Origin: Streptomyces sp. NBC_00285
Lineage (GTDB): Bacteria; Actinomycetota; Actinomycetes; Streptomycetales; Streptomycetaceae
NCBI RefSeq assembly: GCF_036174265.1
Contig: NZ_CP108055.1
Coordinates: 9,300,001 to 9,364,000, forward strand
Direction: 5' to 3'
DNA length: 64,000 bases
Each line of letters begins with the position of its first letter. Positions within the stretch are counted from its first letter, which is position 1. The notes below the pieces were generated by a model. It made no database searches, was not told the DNA's origin, and was given only the letters and a program-made list of their open reading frames with translations. The position numbers and the translations under genes are program-made. This document shows, in pieces, positions 50,115-58,125 of this stretch.

Positions 50115-50958
50115 CGAGCCCGCCCAGGACGACGACCTGGTGCTGTACGAGGTCGACGAGGACGGCGTCGCCACCGTCACCCTCAACCGCCCCGAACGCA
50201 AGAACGCCTGGAGCATCCCCATGGAGCGCCGCTTCTTCGCGCTCCTGGACGAGGCCGCGAACGACCCCGCCGTCCGCGTCGTGATCATCACGGGTGCGGG
50301 CAGGGCCTTCTGTCCCGGCATGGACGTCCAGCGCCTGGCGCAGAACTCCCAGCCGGGCCAGTCCCTCGACCTCCAGGCCCGTGTCCCCATGTACAGCAGG
50401 CGCCTGCTGCCCAAGCCGATGATCGCCGCCGTCAACGGCGCCTGCGCGGGCATCGGCCTGATCCAGGCGCTCATCTGCGACGTCCGCTTCGCCGCCCGGG
50501 GCGCCCGCTTCACCACCGCCTTCACTCGGCGCGGCCTGGCCGGCGAGTACAACCTGCCGTTCGTCCTGCCCCGTGTCATCGGCCTGGAGAACGCCCTGGA
50601 CCTGCTGCTGTCCGGGCGGGTCTTCGACGCCGACGAGGCCAAGGACCTCGGCCTCGTCAGCCGCGTCGTCGAACCGGAGGACCTGCTCGACGCCGCCCGC
50701 GCCTACGCCCGGGACATCGCCCGCAACTGCTCCCCGCGCGCCATGGCCGTCGTACGCCATCAGGTGTACGGCGACCTCGATCGCACCTTCACCGACGCCC
50801 TCGCCCGTTCCTACTCGGCCATGGAGTTCTTCGCGGGCTCGCCCGACTTCCGGGAGGGCGTGGCGAGCTTCACGGAGAAGCGGGAGCCGAAGTTCGAGGG
50901 ACTGCCGCCGGACTTCGACCCGGACGAGGCCACCCGCGACGCGTTCCTGCCGTACTGA
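50107..50958 (+). CDS. Enoyl-CoA hydratase/isomerase family protein
   Basis: A 283-residue crotonase: TLNRPERKNAWSIPMERRFF, FCPGMDVQRLA oxyanion loop, CAGIGLIQALICDVRFA, RRGLAGEYNLPFVLPR. The first classical Glu is replaced by Gln; a Glu remains in AGEY. It is closely similar to the crotonase at 56732, suggesting related substrates. ATG 50107 is chosen because GGAGG lies 9 bases upstream; it overlaps the thioesterase stop. Confidence 0.9.
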   Translation: MTDEPAQDDDLVLYEVDEDGVATVTLNRPERKNAWSIPMERRFFALLDEAANDPAVRVVIITGAGRAFCPGMDVQRLAQNSQPGQSLDLQARVPMYSRRLLPKPMIAAVNGACAGIGLIQALICDVRFAARGARFTTAFTRRGLAGEYNLPFVLPRVIGLENALDLLLSGRVFDADEAKDLGLVSRVVEPEDLLDAARAYARDIARNCSPRAMAVVRHQVYGDLDRTFTDALARSYSAMEFFAGSPDFREGVASFTEKREPKFEGLPPDFDPDEATRDAFLPY

Positions 50959-50980
50959 CCGCGCACCGACCGAGGAGCTC

Positions 50981-51439
50981 ATGACGATGACAGCGCAACC
51001 GTTCCCCGTCGAGGCCGGGCACATCATGATGTTCGCCCGCGCCATCGGCGACGAGAACCCGGACCACCAGGGCGCGAGCGCGCTCGCCCCGCCCACCTTC
51101 ACCATGGCGAGCGCCCACTACGACCCCGACTACCACCTGCGGCCGAAGCCGGACGAGGAGTGGTTCGGGTCCGGCCGTGGCCCCGGGGTGATGACCGAGG
51201 GCGGCGGCGGACTGCACGCCGAGCAGCACTTCGAGTACCACCGCCCGGTACGCGCAGGCGAGACGCTCCATGCGCACACCGTCCTCGGGCGCAGCTGGGA
51301 GAAGCAGGGCCGCACCGGCCGTCTCCTGTTCAGCGAGCGCATCACCGAGTACCGGGACGCCGACGGCAGCCCGGTCGTCAGCGCCGTCACCGTGGCCGTC
51401 GTGCCCGAGGGCCCCGCAACCCCGAAGGACGCCCGATGA
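50981..51439 (+). CDS. MaoC-like dehydratase, N-terminal-half type subunit
   Basis: A 152-residue hot-dog protein resembling the FAS1-like dehydratase half (VEAGHIMMFARAIGDENPDH, LAPPTFTMASAHYDPD) found as the non-catalytic partner in two-subunit hydratases such as HadA/HadC or ChsH2. It lacks the DxNPLH motif, which is present in the next gene. The 4-base overlap supports a heterodimer. GAGGAG precedes ATG 50981. Confidence 0.87.
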   Translation: MTMTAQPFPVEAGHIMMFARAIGDENPDHQGASALAPPTFTMASAHYDPDYHLRPKPDEEWFGSGRGPGVMTEGGGGLHAEQHFEYHRPVRAGETLHAHTVLGRSWEKQGRTGRLLFSERITEYRDADGSPVVSAVTVAVVPEGPATPKDAR

Positions 51440-51858
51440 GCCTGAGCGCGGACGACATCAAGGTCGGCGAGACCCGCGAGAGCATCCTGGTCGACGACCT
51501 GAAGCGGACCCGGATCGTGCAGTACGCCGGTGCCTCCGGAGACTTCAACCCGCTGCACACGGACGAGAAGTTCGCCGTCGAGGCCGCGGGATACCCCGGG
51601 GTGTTCGCCCACGGCATGCTCACGATGGGCATGACCGGCCGGGTCCTGACCGACTGGGTCGGAACCGAGTCGCTGCTGCGCTACGGAGTGCGCTTCAAGG
51701 CCCAGGTCCGGCCCGGCGACACCCTCACGGCCACGGCCACCGTCGACTCGGTCGAGGACACACCGACGGGCCCGGTCGCCCACTTCCTGGTGCGCACGGT
51801 CAACCAGGACGGCGTCGAGGTGGTCACCGGTACCGCGGCGGCCCGCCTGGAGCAGTGA
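51436..51858 (+). CDS. MaoC-like dehydratase, catalytic subunit
   Basis: A 140-residue MaoC protein with the full hydratase-2 motif ASGDFNPLHTDEKFA and GVFAHGMLTMGM. It should hydrate a 2-enoyl-CoA to the (3R)-hydroxyacyl-CoA together with the preceding subunit, matching the (3R)-type SDRs at 16306 and 23013. Overlaps the ligase start by 4 bases (GTGA). Confidence 0.92.
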   Translation: MSLSADDIKVGETRESILVDDLKRTRIVQYAGASGDFNPLHTDEKFAVEAAGYPGVFAHGMLTMGMTGRVLTDWVGTESLLRYGVRFKAQVRPGDTLTATATVDSVEDTPTGPVAHFLVRTVNQDGVEVVTGTAAARLEQ

Positions 51859-53327
51859 CGCCGGTGGGCGGCGCAGGGGAGGCCGAAGAGGCGGCCGGCT
51901 GGACCGCCATGGTGAGCCGCGCCTACGACCACGCCCGGCCCGCCGCCCGGTTCGGCGACCTGACCTGGACCGGCCGCGAACTGCTCGACCGGGCCGGCGG
52001 CGCCGCCCACTGGCTGGACTCGCTCGGCCTCGAACCCGGCGCGCCCGTCCCGGCGTTGGTCGCCACCTCCGCCGACGCCCTCGCGCTGGTGATCGGTGGC
52101 GCGGGGTCCGGCCATCCGCTCGCGCCGCTCGGTGTCCGGATGACCGCGCACGAGATCGCCACCGTGGTGAAGGCGACGGACTGTCAGACCCTGCTGGCAC
52201 AGAGCGAGTTCGCCGAACTCGGCAGGCAGGTCGCCGCCCTCTCGGGACGGCGACTGCACATCGTCCCGGAACTGCGCCCGGTCCCGCGGGAGTTGACGGC
52301 CGCACCGGGCGACCTCGCCGCCGTCCTGCACACCTCCGGCACGACCGGCCTGCCCAAACCCGTCCCCATGACCCAAGGGCGCCTGGCCGCACGCGCCCGC
52401 GTCAACGGCAAGCTGTGCGCGCTCGACCCCGACAGTTTCTACGGCGGCAGCGCGCCCTTCCACCACATCGCGGGCCTCGGCAACATCGCCGTCGCCCTCG
52501 CCGCCGGCGCTCTGATCACCGGGCTGCCCCGCTTCACCGTCGAGGGCTGGGCCCTGCTGCGGGAGCTCGGCACCACCCACACCAGCATGGTCCCGGCGAT
52601 GCTGGAGACCCTGCTGGCCGCGGGCGAGGCACGCCACGAGACCCTGCGGACCCTCCAGTACGGGGGAGCGCCCGTCCGCCCCGGCACCCTGCGGCGGACG
52701 TACGAGGCGATGCCCGGCGTCCGCATGCTCAACATGTTCGGGCAGACCGAGGGCTCACCGATCAGCGTGCTCACCCCCGAGGGCCACCGTGAAGCGGTCG
52801 CGGGGCGCACCGAACTGCTGCGCTCGGTGGGGAGGCCCGCCCCCGGCGTCGAGGTCAGGGTGGCCGGCGCCGGGCCCGACGGCGTCGGCGAGATCCACGC
52901 CCGCGCCGACCACTTCTTCCGGATCGACACCGAGGGCTGGCTGCACAGCGGCGACCTCGGCCGGATCGCGGAGGACGGCTACCTCTACCTCCTCGGCAGG
53001 CGCACCGACATGATCATCCGCGGCGGCGAGAACGTCCATCCGCTGGAGGTCGAGACCGTCCTGACCGCGCATCCCGGCGTGGCGGACGCCGCGGTGACGG
53101 GCGTGCCCGACGAGCGGCTCGGCCAGACCGTCGTCGCCTTCGTCGTGCCGGCCGATCCCGGCGCCCCTCCGGACCCGGCGGCGCTCAGCAGCCATACCCG
53201 CGCCCGGCTGTCCGGGTTCAAGGTTCCCGTCCGCTGGTGGTTCGTGGACGACCTGCCGCGCAACGCCAACGGCAAGGTCGTCCGCCGCCTGCTGCGGGAA
53301 CCGCACGAAGGAGGAACCAGTGCCTGA
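51855..53327 (+). CDS. AMP-forming acyl-CoA synthetase (complete motifs)
   Basis: A 490-residue ligase with the full set: P-loop LHTSGTTGLPKPVPM, NMFGQTEGSP, HSGDLGRIAEDG, hinge LGRRTDMIIRGGENVHPLEVE, and the catalytic Lys in NANGKVVRR. It is the best candidate in the window for ATP-driven substrate activation. GTG 51855 overlaps the previous stop. Its own stop overlaps the beta-lactamase-fold gene by 8 bases. Confidence 0.9.
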   Translation: MTPVGGAGEAEEAAGWTAMVSRAYDHARPAARFGDLTWTGRELLDRAGGAAHWLDSLGLEPGAPVPALVATSADALALVIGGAGSGHPLAPLGVRMTAHEIATVVKATDCQTLLAQSEFAELGRQVAALSGRRLHIVPELRPVPRELTAAPGDLAAVLHTSGTTGLPKPVPMTQGRLAARARVNGKLCALDPDSFYGGSAPFHHIAGLGNIAVALAAGALITGLPRFTVEGWALLRELGTTHTSMVPAMLETLLAAGEARHETLRTLQYGGAPVRPGTLRRTYEAMPGVRMLNMFGQTEGSPISVLTPEGHREAVAGRTELLRSVGRPAPGVEVRVAGAGPDGVGEIHARADHFFRIDTEGWLHSGDLGRIAEDGYLYLLGRRTDMIIRGGENVHPLEVETVLTAHPGVADAAVTGVPDERLGQTVVAFVVPADPGAPPDPAALSSHTRARLSGFKVPVRWWFVDDLPRNANGKVVRRLLREPHEGGTSA

Positions 53328-54417
53328 CCATGTCGACCCGCTCCGCCTCGACACCCTTCTGGGCAGGATCCGCCGGGAGGTCGAGCACGGCCCCCTGCCG
53401 TCCGCGCAGGTCGCCGTCGCCCACCAAGGACGGCTGGTGGCCGTCGAGACCTACGGCGACGCCGGCCCCGGCACCCGGTACGTCCTGCAGTCCGTCGGAC
53501 GGTCCATCGTCGCGGGCGTGGTGTGGAAGCTGATCGGCGACGGGCTCCTGGACGTGGGCGAGCAAGTCGCCGCGATCATCCCGGAGTTCGCGCCCAACGG
53601 GAAGGAGGCGGTGACGGTCGAGCAGGTCCTCACGCACACCGCGGGCTTCCCCTTCGCGCCCCTCGGACACCCGAAGATGCTCGACCGCGAGCAGCGGCTC
53701 GCCGCCTTCGGGCGCTGGCGTCTGGACTCCCCGCCGGGCAGCCGCTTCCAGTTCCACCTCACCTCGGCGGCCTGGTTGATCGCCGAGATCGTCGAGCGGC
53801 GCACGGGCCTGGCCTTCGCCGACTTTCTGCGCGAGCAGGTCGTGGAGCCACTGGGCCTGTCGTCGATCGAGCTGGGGGTCCCGGTGGACCGGCAGCCGGG
53901 CAGCGTCGCCCCGATGCTCGCCACCGACCGCACCGGCGACGACCAGGAACCCGACCCCTGGGGGCCCTGGTACCTGTCCGACCCGAAGGTCCTGGCGGCC
54001 GGAGAGCCGAGCCATGCCCTGGTCGCCACCGCCGCCGACGTCGCGCTCTACTTCCAGGCGCTGGTCCACTCCGGACTGTGGAAGCCGGAGGCGGTGGCCG
54101 AGGGCACCCGGATCAGGCTGACCGATCACCCGTACGGGGAGCAGATCTACGGGGGCGGCGGCAGTCGCCGTACCAGCATGGGACTGTTCGTGACGGTGGC
54201 GGGCCCCGACGCGGGGAGCAACCTTCCGTCGACGGGCTCGCAGGCGCTCTTCGGCAGCGCGGGGGCGGCCTACCAACTGGGCTTCATGGACCCGGAGTCG
54301 GGCCTGTCCTTCGCCTGTCTGAGCAACGGCTATCCGCTCGCCGGCTACGACAACTCGCCCCGCGGCACCGCACTGCTCACCGACATCGCGAACCTGGCGG
54401 CGGGCCTGGTCGGTTAG
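53320..54417 (+). CDS. Beta-lactamase-fold (class C/EstB) protein with altered active site
   Basis: A 365-residue member of the serine beta-lactamase/esterase family; the fold is shown by VTVEQVLTHTAGFPF and the ending SAGAAYQLGFMDPESGLSFACLSNG. The SxxK motif reads Ser58-Val-Gly-Arg61, and the YxN motif reads His146-Leu-Thr148, so two key catalytic residues are changed. It has no signal peptide and is probably cytoplasmic. An esterase or lactonase acting on a pathway ester, or a non-catalytic role, are both possible. GTG 53320; AAGGAGG upstream. Confidence 0.85.
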   Translation: MPDHVDPLRLDTLLGRIRREVEHGPLPSAQVAVAHQGRLVAVETYGDAGPGTRYVLQSVGRSIVAGVVWKLIGDGLLDVGEQVAAIIPEFAPNGKEAVTVEQVLTHTAGFPFAPLGHPKMLDREQRLAAFGRWRLDSPPGSRFQFHLTSAAWLIAEIVERRTGLAFADFLREQVVEPLGLSSIELGVPVDRQPGSVAPMLATDRTGDDQEPDPWGPWYLSDPKVLAAGEPSHALVATAADVALYFQALVHSGLWKPEAVAEGTRIRLTDHPYGEQIYGGGGSRRTSMGLFVTVAGPDAGSNLPSTGSQALFGSAGAAYQLGFMDPESGLSFACLSNGYPLAGYDNSPRGTALLTDIANLAAGLVG

Positions 54418-54423
54418 ACCGGG

Positions 54424-54439
54424 CCCGCCGCCAGGCGGG
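54424..54439. terminator. Short hairpin between convergent genes
   Basis: CCCGCC (54424-54429) and GGCGGG (54434-54439) with a GCCA loop lie seven bases after the stop of the beta-lactamase-fold gene and before the convergent amidohydrolase stop. Confidence 0.45.
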
Positions 54440-54451
54440 GTCGTACGACGC

Positions 54452-55633
54452 TCAGCGGCTGATCAGCTGCTGAGCGTTGTTGTACATGATGTCGTCCTGC
54501 GCGGACTCGTCGAGCTCCGCGATGAGCTTGCGGAAGTCGGCCGGCTGCGCCAGGCCCTCCGCGTGCGGGAAGTCGGAGCCCATGACGATGGACTCGTGGT
54601 AGCCGAGGCGCTTGACCACACCCACGATGTCGTCCTCGGGGTAGGGCACCACTCGGACGTGCTTGCGGAAGATCTGGCTCGGCCGCTCGTCCAACTGCCC
54701 GCCGATCCAGGGGCCGTTGCGGCCCATGCCCCGGCTCTTGTCCATGTGGCGCACGAAGTGCGGAACCCACTCGGAGCCGAACTCCGAGACCAGGACGTTG
54801 ATGTCGGGGAAGCGCCCGAAGAGGTTGTCGAAGATCAGCGCTGACAGCGTCTCCTCGACGGGGCGCTGGCCGTAGGTGTTCTGCCACTGCCAGGCCGACA
54901 TCCGGAAGTGGATGGGGTGCGGGTCGAAACCCCACGAGGGTGCCACCTGCGAGTTGTAGTAGAACTCGCTGATGTGGTAGCAGACGCTGGCCTTGGCCTC
55001 GTTGACCAGCTTCCAGAACGGGTCGAAGTACGGGTCGCCCGGCGAGCGGCCGTACATCGGTCCGGTGGGCAGCAGGATGAAGCGGGCGCCCTGGTTCAGG
55101 ACGTACTCCAGCTCCTTGACCGCGCTGGGCAGATCGCGCAGCGACAGCAGGGCCGGGGCGTAGATGCGGCCCTGGTGGTTGAAGCCCCAGACCTCGTTCA
55201 TGTAGCGGTTGAACGAGTGGTAGTTGGCGTAGAGCGGCTCCACGCCCTTCACGTACTCCTCCGCGACCAGGGCCCAGCCGCCCGGGTAGATGATCGACTG
55301 GTCGAGGCCCTGCTCGTCCATGACCCGCAGCCGGGCGTCGCGGTTCTGGTACGACTCGTGCATCGGCTCGAACTGGTAGGTCTCCTCCGGGTTGCCCGAG
55401 GCCATCGCCTTGAGCATCTCCTTCAGCGACCCAGGGCGGTAGACCTGCCCGAACTCCGGCTCCAGACAGACCACGATCCGGTCGCCGGCGAGGATCACCT
55501 CCCGCCCGTCCGGCAGTGTCACCGGTGCGACCGCGGCGCCGAGGAACTCCTTGGGGAGATAGCGGGTGAAAGAGTCCCGCTCCTCGTACATGTGCTGGTC
55601 GCAGTCGAAGATGGGCTTGCGCTGTTCGGCCAT
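54452..55633 (-). CDS. Amidohydrolase family protein (COG2159)
   Basis: A 393-residue TIM-barrel amidohydrolase: KPIFDCDQHMYEERDSFTRY with the metal-ligand region DQH, CYHISEFYYNS, and MGSDFPHAEGL near the C-terminus. Distantly related to 12976-14055; together they could act as decarboxylases or C-C hydrolases. A single-gene unit whose leader contains the 18-base site shared with the 44501-44525 operator. Confidence 0.88.
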   Translation of the reverse strand: MAEQRKPIFDCDQHMYEERDSFTRYLPKEFLGAAVAPVTLPDGREVILAGDRIVVCLEPEFGQVYRPGSLKEMLKAMASGNPEETYQFEPMHESYQNRDARLRVMDEQGLDQSIIYPGGWALVAEEYVKGVEPLYANYHSFNRYMNEVWGFNHQGRIYAPALLSLRDLPSAVKELEYVLNQGARFILLPTGPMYGRSPGDPYFDPFWKLVNEAKASVCYHISEFYYNSQVAPSWGFDPHPIHFRMSAWQWQNTYGQRPVEETLSALIFDNLFGRFPDINVLVSEFGSEWVPHFVRHMDKSRGMGRNGPWIGGQLDERPSQIFRKHVRVVPYPEDDIVGVVKRLGYHESIVMGSDFPHAEGLAQPADFRKLIAELDESAQDDIMYNNAQQLISR

Positions 55634-55673
55634 GGCCGTCGCCTCCGGACCCCGTCGCTAATCGGTACGACTC

Positions 55674-55691
55674 CTATAATTATCTAACTGT
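55674..55691. promoter_or_regulatory. Operator upstream of amidohydrolase gene
   Basis: CTATAATTATCTAACTGT, identical over 18 bases to 44505-44522. It lies about 41 bases upstream of the leftward amidohydrolase start. Confidence 0.75.
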
Positions 55692-55759
55692 TTCTCTGAG
55701 GCAAGGGGGTAGCCGAAAGCGGGGTGGGGCGGGCGCGGGGGAGCGGGGCCGGGGCGGGG

Positions 55760-56563
55760 TCAGTCGAGGAGTTCGAGCACCGTCTTGGGTCCGGCGGAGT
55801 TCACCACGTCGTCGGCGCTGGAGATGTGCCGCTGCCAGAGCTTCTCGGCCTCGTCCGCCTTGCCGGACTCGATCAGGCCGACCATCCGCACGTGCGCCCG
55901 GTGCCCCTTGAGCGCCTGTGTCCTCTGGGCCTCGGCGTCCACGGCGGCCGCTGTGTACGAGGCGTTGGCCCGGTCGATGATGTTGCGGACCATGCTGCAC
56001 AGCAGGATCAGGGTCTGGTTGCCGGTGAGCTCGACCAGCAGGGCGTGGAAGGTGTCCTGTGCTTCGACCAGGGCGAGCGGGTCGTCCAGGACCGCCTTCT
56101 CGGCCGCCACCGCGTCCCGCAGCCGCTTGATGTCGTCCGCGGTGTGCTTGGTGGCGAGCTGCCGGGCGCAGGGTGGCTCGATGAGGGCGGCCGCGCGATA
56201 GAGGTCGCCCAGGGTGGCCCCGCGGTACTCGAGGATCAGGCCGGCGAAGCGGGCGGCGACGTCGGCGTCGGGCGCGCTCACCCGGGCGCCGCCGTGGGCG
56301 CCGCGGCGGACCGTGATCAGTGATTCCGACTCCAGTACGCGGAACGCCTCGCGCAGTGTCGGCCGGGAGATGCCGAACTGCTCCATCAGGCCCGACTCCG
56401 GCGGCAGCGCGTCGTCCGGCATGAGTTCGCCCCGCACGATCTGGCGGCGCAGGTGTGCGGCGACCAGTTCGGCGGTCTTCGGTACTCGCACCTGGCGTCC
56501 GACGCGAGTGCGGGCGGGGACGGGCACGGTCGCCGTTTCGCGTGCGCGGGCTGCCTCGGCCAC
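55760..56563 (-). CDS. GntR family regulator, FadR/FCD subfamily (second of two)
   Basis: A 267-residue regulator with a winged helix (LRRQIVRGELMPDDALPPE, SRPTLREAFRVLE) and an FCD domain (DTFHALLVEL, GHRAHVRMVGL, WQRHIS). The recognition helix SRPTLREAFRVLESESL is identical to that of the regulator at 36857, so both may bind the same sites. GTG 56563 has GAGGAG 6 bases upstream; an ATG at 56584 has none. The motif copy at 56577-56592 is directly upstream, suggesting autoregulation. Confidence 0.93.
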   Translation of the reverse strand: MAEAARARETATVPVPARTRVGRQVRVPKTAELVAAHLRRQIVRGELMPDDALPPESGLMEQFGISRPTLREAFRVLESESLITVRRGAHGGARVSAPDADVAARFAGLILEYRGATLGDLYRAAALIEPPCARQLATKHTADDIKRLRDAVAAEKAVLDDPLALVEAQDTFHALLVELTGNQTLILLCSMVRNIIDRANASYTAAAVDAEAQRTQALKGHRAHVRMVGLIESGKADEAEKLWQRHISSADDVVNSAGPKTVLELLD

Positions 56564-56576
56564 GGTGGGCTCCTCA

Positions 56577-56702
56577 TATAGCAAAATGAATCGTCTTAGT
56601 GCATCGAGGGTACCAGGTCAAGCGTTGGTTGATCTTCCCTCGGAAGCGGCGGATCTGGTGCCCCGAGCGGTCTTTGGTATATAGATGATTCATCTAGCTA
56701 TA
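56577..56702. promoter_or_regulatory. Paired operators between GntR gene and divergent crotonase gene
   Basis: GATTCATTTTGCTATA on the reverse strand (56592-56577) and GATTCATCTAGCTATA on the forward strand (56687-56702) match in 14 of 16 bases and each points toward one divergent gene. The second contains the palindrome TAGATGA-T-TCATCTA (56682-56696). Confidence 0.7.
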
Positions 56703-56731
56703 ACCCGAACAGGCCCGTGGGAGTGACCTCG

Positions 56732-57550
56732 ATGACCGAGACTTCGACCCCGGTGATCCTCACCGAACTCACCGACGACGGGGTCATGATCCTCACCCTG
56801 AACCGGCCGGAGCGGCACAACGCCTGGACGCTGGAGATGGAGCTCCTCTACAACGAGCTGTTCGACCGGGCGGAGGCGGACCCGCGGGTCCGGGCCGTGC
56901 TGCTCACCGGCGCCGGGCGCAGTTTCTGCCCCGGCATGGACATGAGCGTGCTGGACGGGGCGTCGTCCGGCGCCCGCCCGTGGCCCACCGACCGGCTGCC
57001 CCCGCGCACCCGACCGATGACGTTCCCCAAGCCGGTCGTGGCGGCCGTGAACGGCGCCTGCGCGGGCATCGGGTTCAACCAGGCCCTGATGTGCGACGTC
57101 CGGTTCGCCGTGCCGCACGCCAAGTTCGCCGCCGCCTTCAGCGCGCGCGGCCTGGTCGCCGAGGACGGTGTGTCCTGGCTCCTGCCGCGGCTGGTCGGCC
57201 ACGGCAACGCCGCCGACCTGCTGCTGTCCTCGCGCCGCTTCACCGGGACGGAGGCCCACGCGATGGGGCTGGTCAACCGTCTCGTCGAGCCGGACCAGCT
57301 CCTTGCGGAGGCCCTCGCCTACGCGACCGAACTGGCCCGCTCGGCCAGCCCGTACGCGATGTCCCTCATCAAACGGCAGCTCGTCGACGATCAGGCGCGG
57401 TCCTTCACGGAGAGCCGCGACAACGCGGCCGCGCTGCTGGCCGTGGCCAAGCGGGCCCCGGACTACCGGGAGGGCGTGCTCAGCTTCATCGAGCGCCGGC
57501 AGCCGGAGTTCGCGGGGCTGGGGGAGACGGTGCCGGAGGTGACGTCATGA
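56732..57550 (+). CDS. Enoyl-CoA hydratase/isomerase family protein
   Basis: A 272-residue crotonase closely related to the one at 50107: TLNRPERHNAWTLEMELLY, FCPGMDMSVLDG, CAGIGFNQALMCDVRFA, ARGLVAEDGVSWLLPR. The first classical Glu is Gln; Glu-Asp remains in the VAEDG turn. ATG 56732 (GGGAG upstream) is preferred to a GTG at 56717. Followed with a 4-base overlap by a DUF2889 gene. Confidence 0.9.
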   Translation: MTETSTPVILTELTDDGVMILTLNRPERHNAWTLEMELLYNELFDRAEADPRVRAVLLTGAGRSFCPGMDMSVLDGASSGARPWPTDRLPPRTRPMTFPKPVVAAVNGACAGIGFNQALMCDVRFAVPHAKFAAAFSARGLVAEDGVSWLLPRLVGHGNAADLLLSSRRFTGTEAHAMGLVNRLVEPDQLLAEALAYATELARSASPYAMSLIKRQLVDDQARSFTESRDNAAALLAVAKRAPDYREGVLSFIERRQPEFAGLGETVPEVTS

Positions 57551-58125
57551 CGCGCTCCGCCCTTCCTCTGCACCGTCGTACGATCACCGTCACCGCGTAC
57601 GAGGAGGACGGCGCCGAGATCCGGGTCGAGGCGGAGCTGTGCGACGAACGCCCGTGGGAGCAGCCGCCGGGCGGAGTCGTCCACCGGATGGTCCTGGCGG
57701 TGCGGGTACGCCTCGCCGACATGGTCGTCGTGGCCGCCGACGCGCAGATGCGTGACTTCCCGCACGCCGAGTGCCCGCTGATCGCCCCGGCCTTCGAGGG
57801 TCTGGTGGGGCTGGGTGTCGCCGCCGGGTACAACCGGGCCGTCCAGGAGCGCTTCCGGGGTGTCTCGGGCTGCTCCCACCTCTACGAACTGAGCCGCGCG
57901 CTCGGCCCGGCGGTGGTGCAGGCGGCCATGTCCGTCAACGCGCGCCGGCGGGCGGCGGGTGATGCGGCCGAGGACCCGCGTGCCTCGGCCGCGGTGATGA
58001 ACAGCTGCCACATCTGGGCACCGGACGGTGTGGGCCTGCGCAAACTCGACGCGGGCTGGCGCCCCGGAACCGGTCCGCGTCCGGTCCCGGAGCTCGGCAC
58101 CTTCGAGCGCCCTACGGGGCCGTGA
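57547..58125 (+). CDS. DUF2889 family protein
   Basis: A 192-residue protein with the DUF2889 landmarks: LPLHRRTITVTAYEEDG start, MRDFPHAECPLIAP, CSHLYELSRALGPAVVQAA, and NSCHIWAPDG. Conserved His and Cys residues suggest a small enzyme, but the function is unknown to me. Members often sit in aromatic or acyl-CoA clusters. Coupled to the crotonase gene upstream. Its 3' end overlaps the convergent acyl-CoA dehydrogenase gene by 14 bases. Confidence 0.83.
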   Translation: MTRSALPLHRRTITVTAYEEDGAEIRVEAELCDERPWEQPPGGVVHRMVLAVRVRLADMVVVAADAQMRDFPHAECPLIAPAFEGLVGLGVAAGYNRAVQERFRGVSGCSHLYELSRALGPAVVQAAMSVNARRRAAGDAAEDPRASAAVMNSCHIWAPDGVGLRKLDAGWRPGTGPRPVPELGTFERPTGP

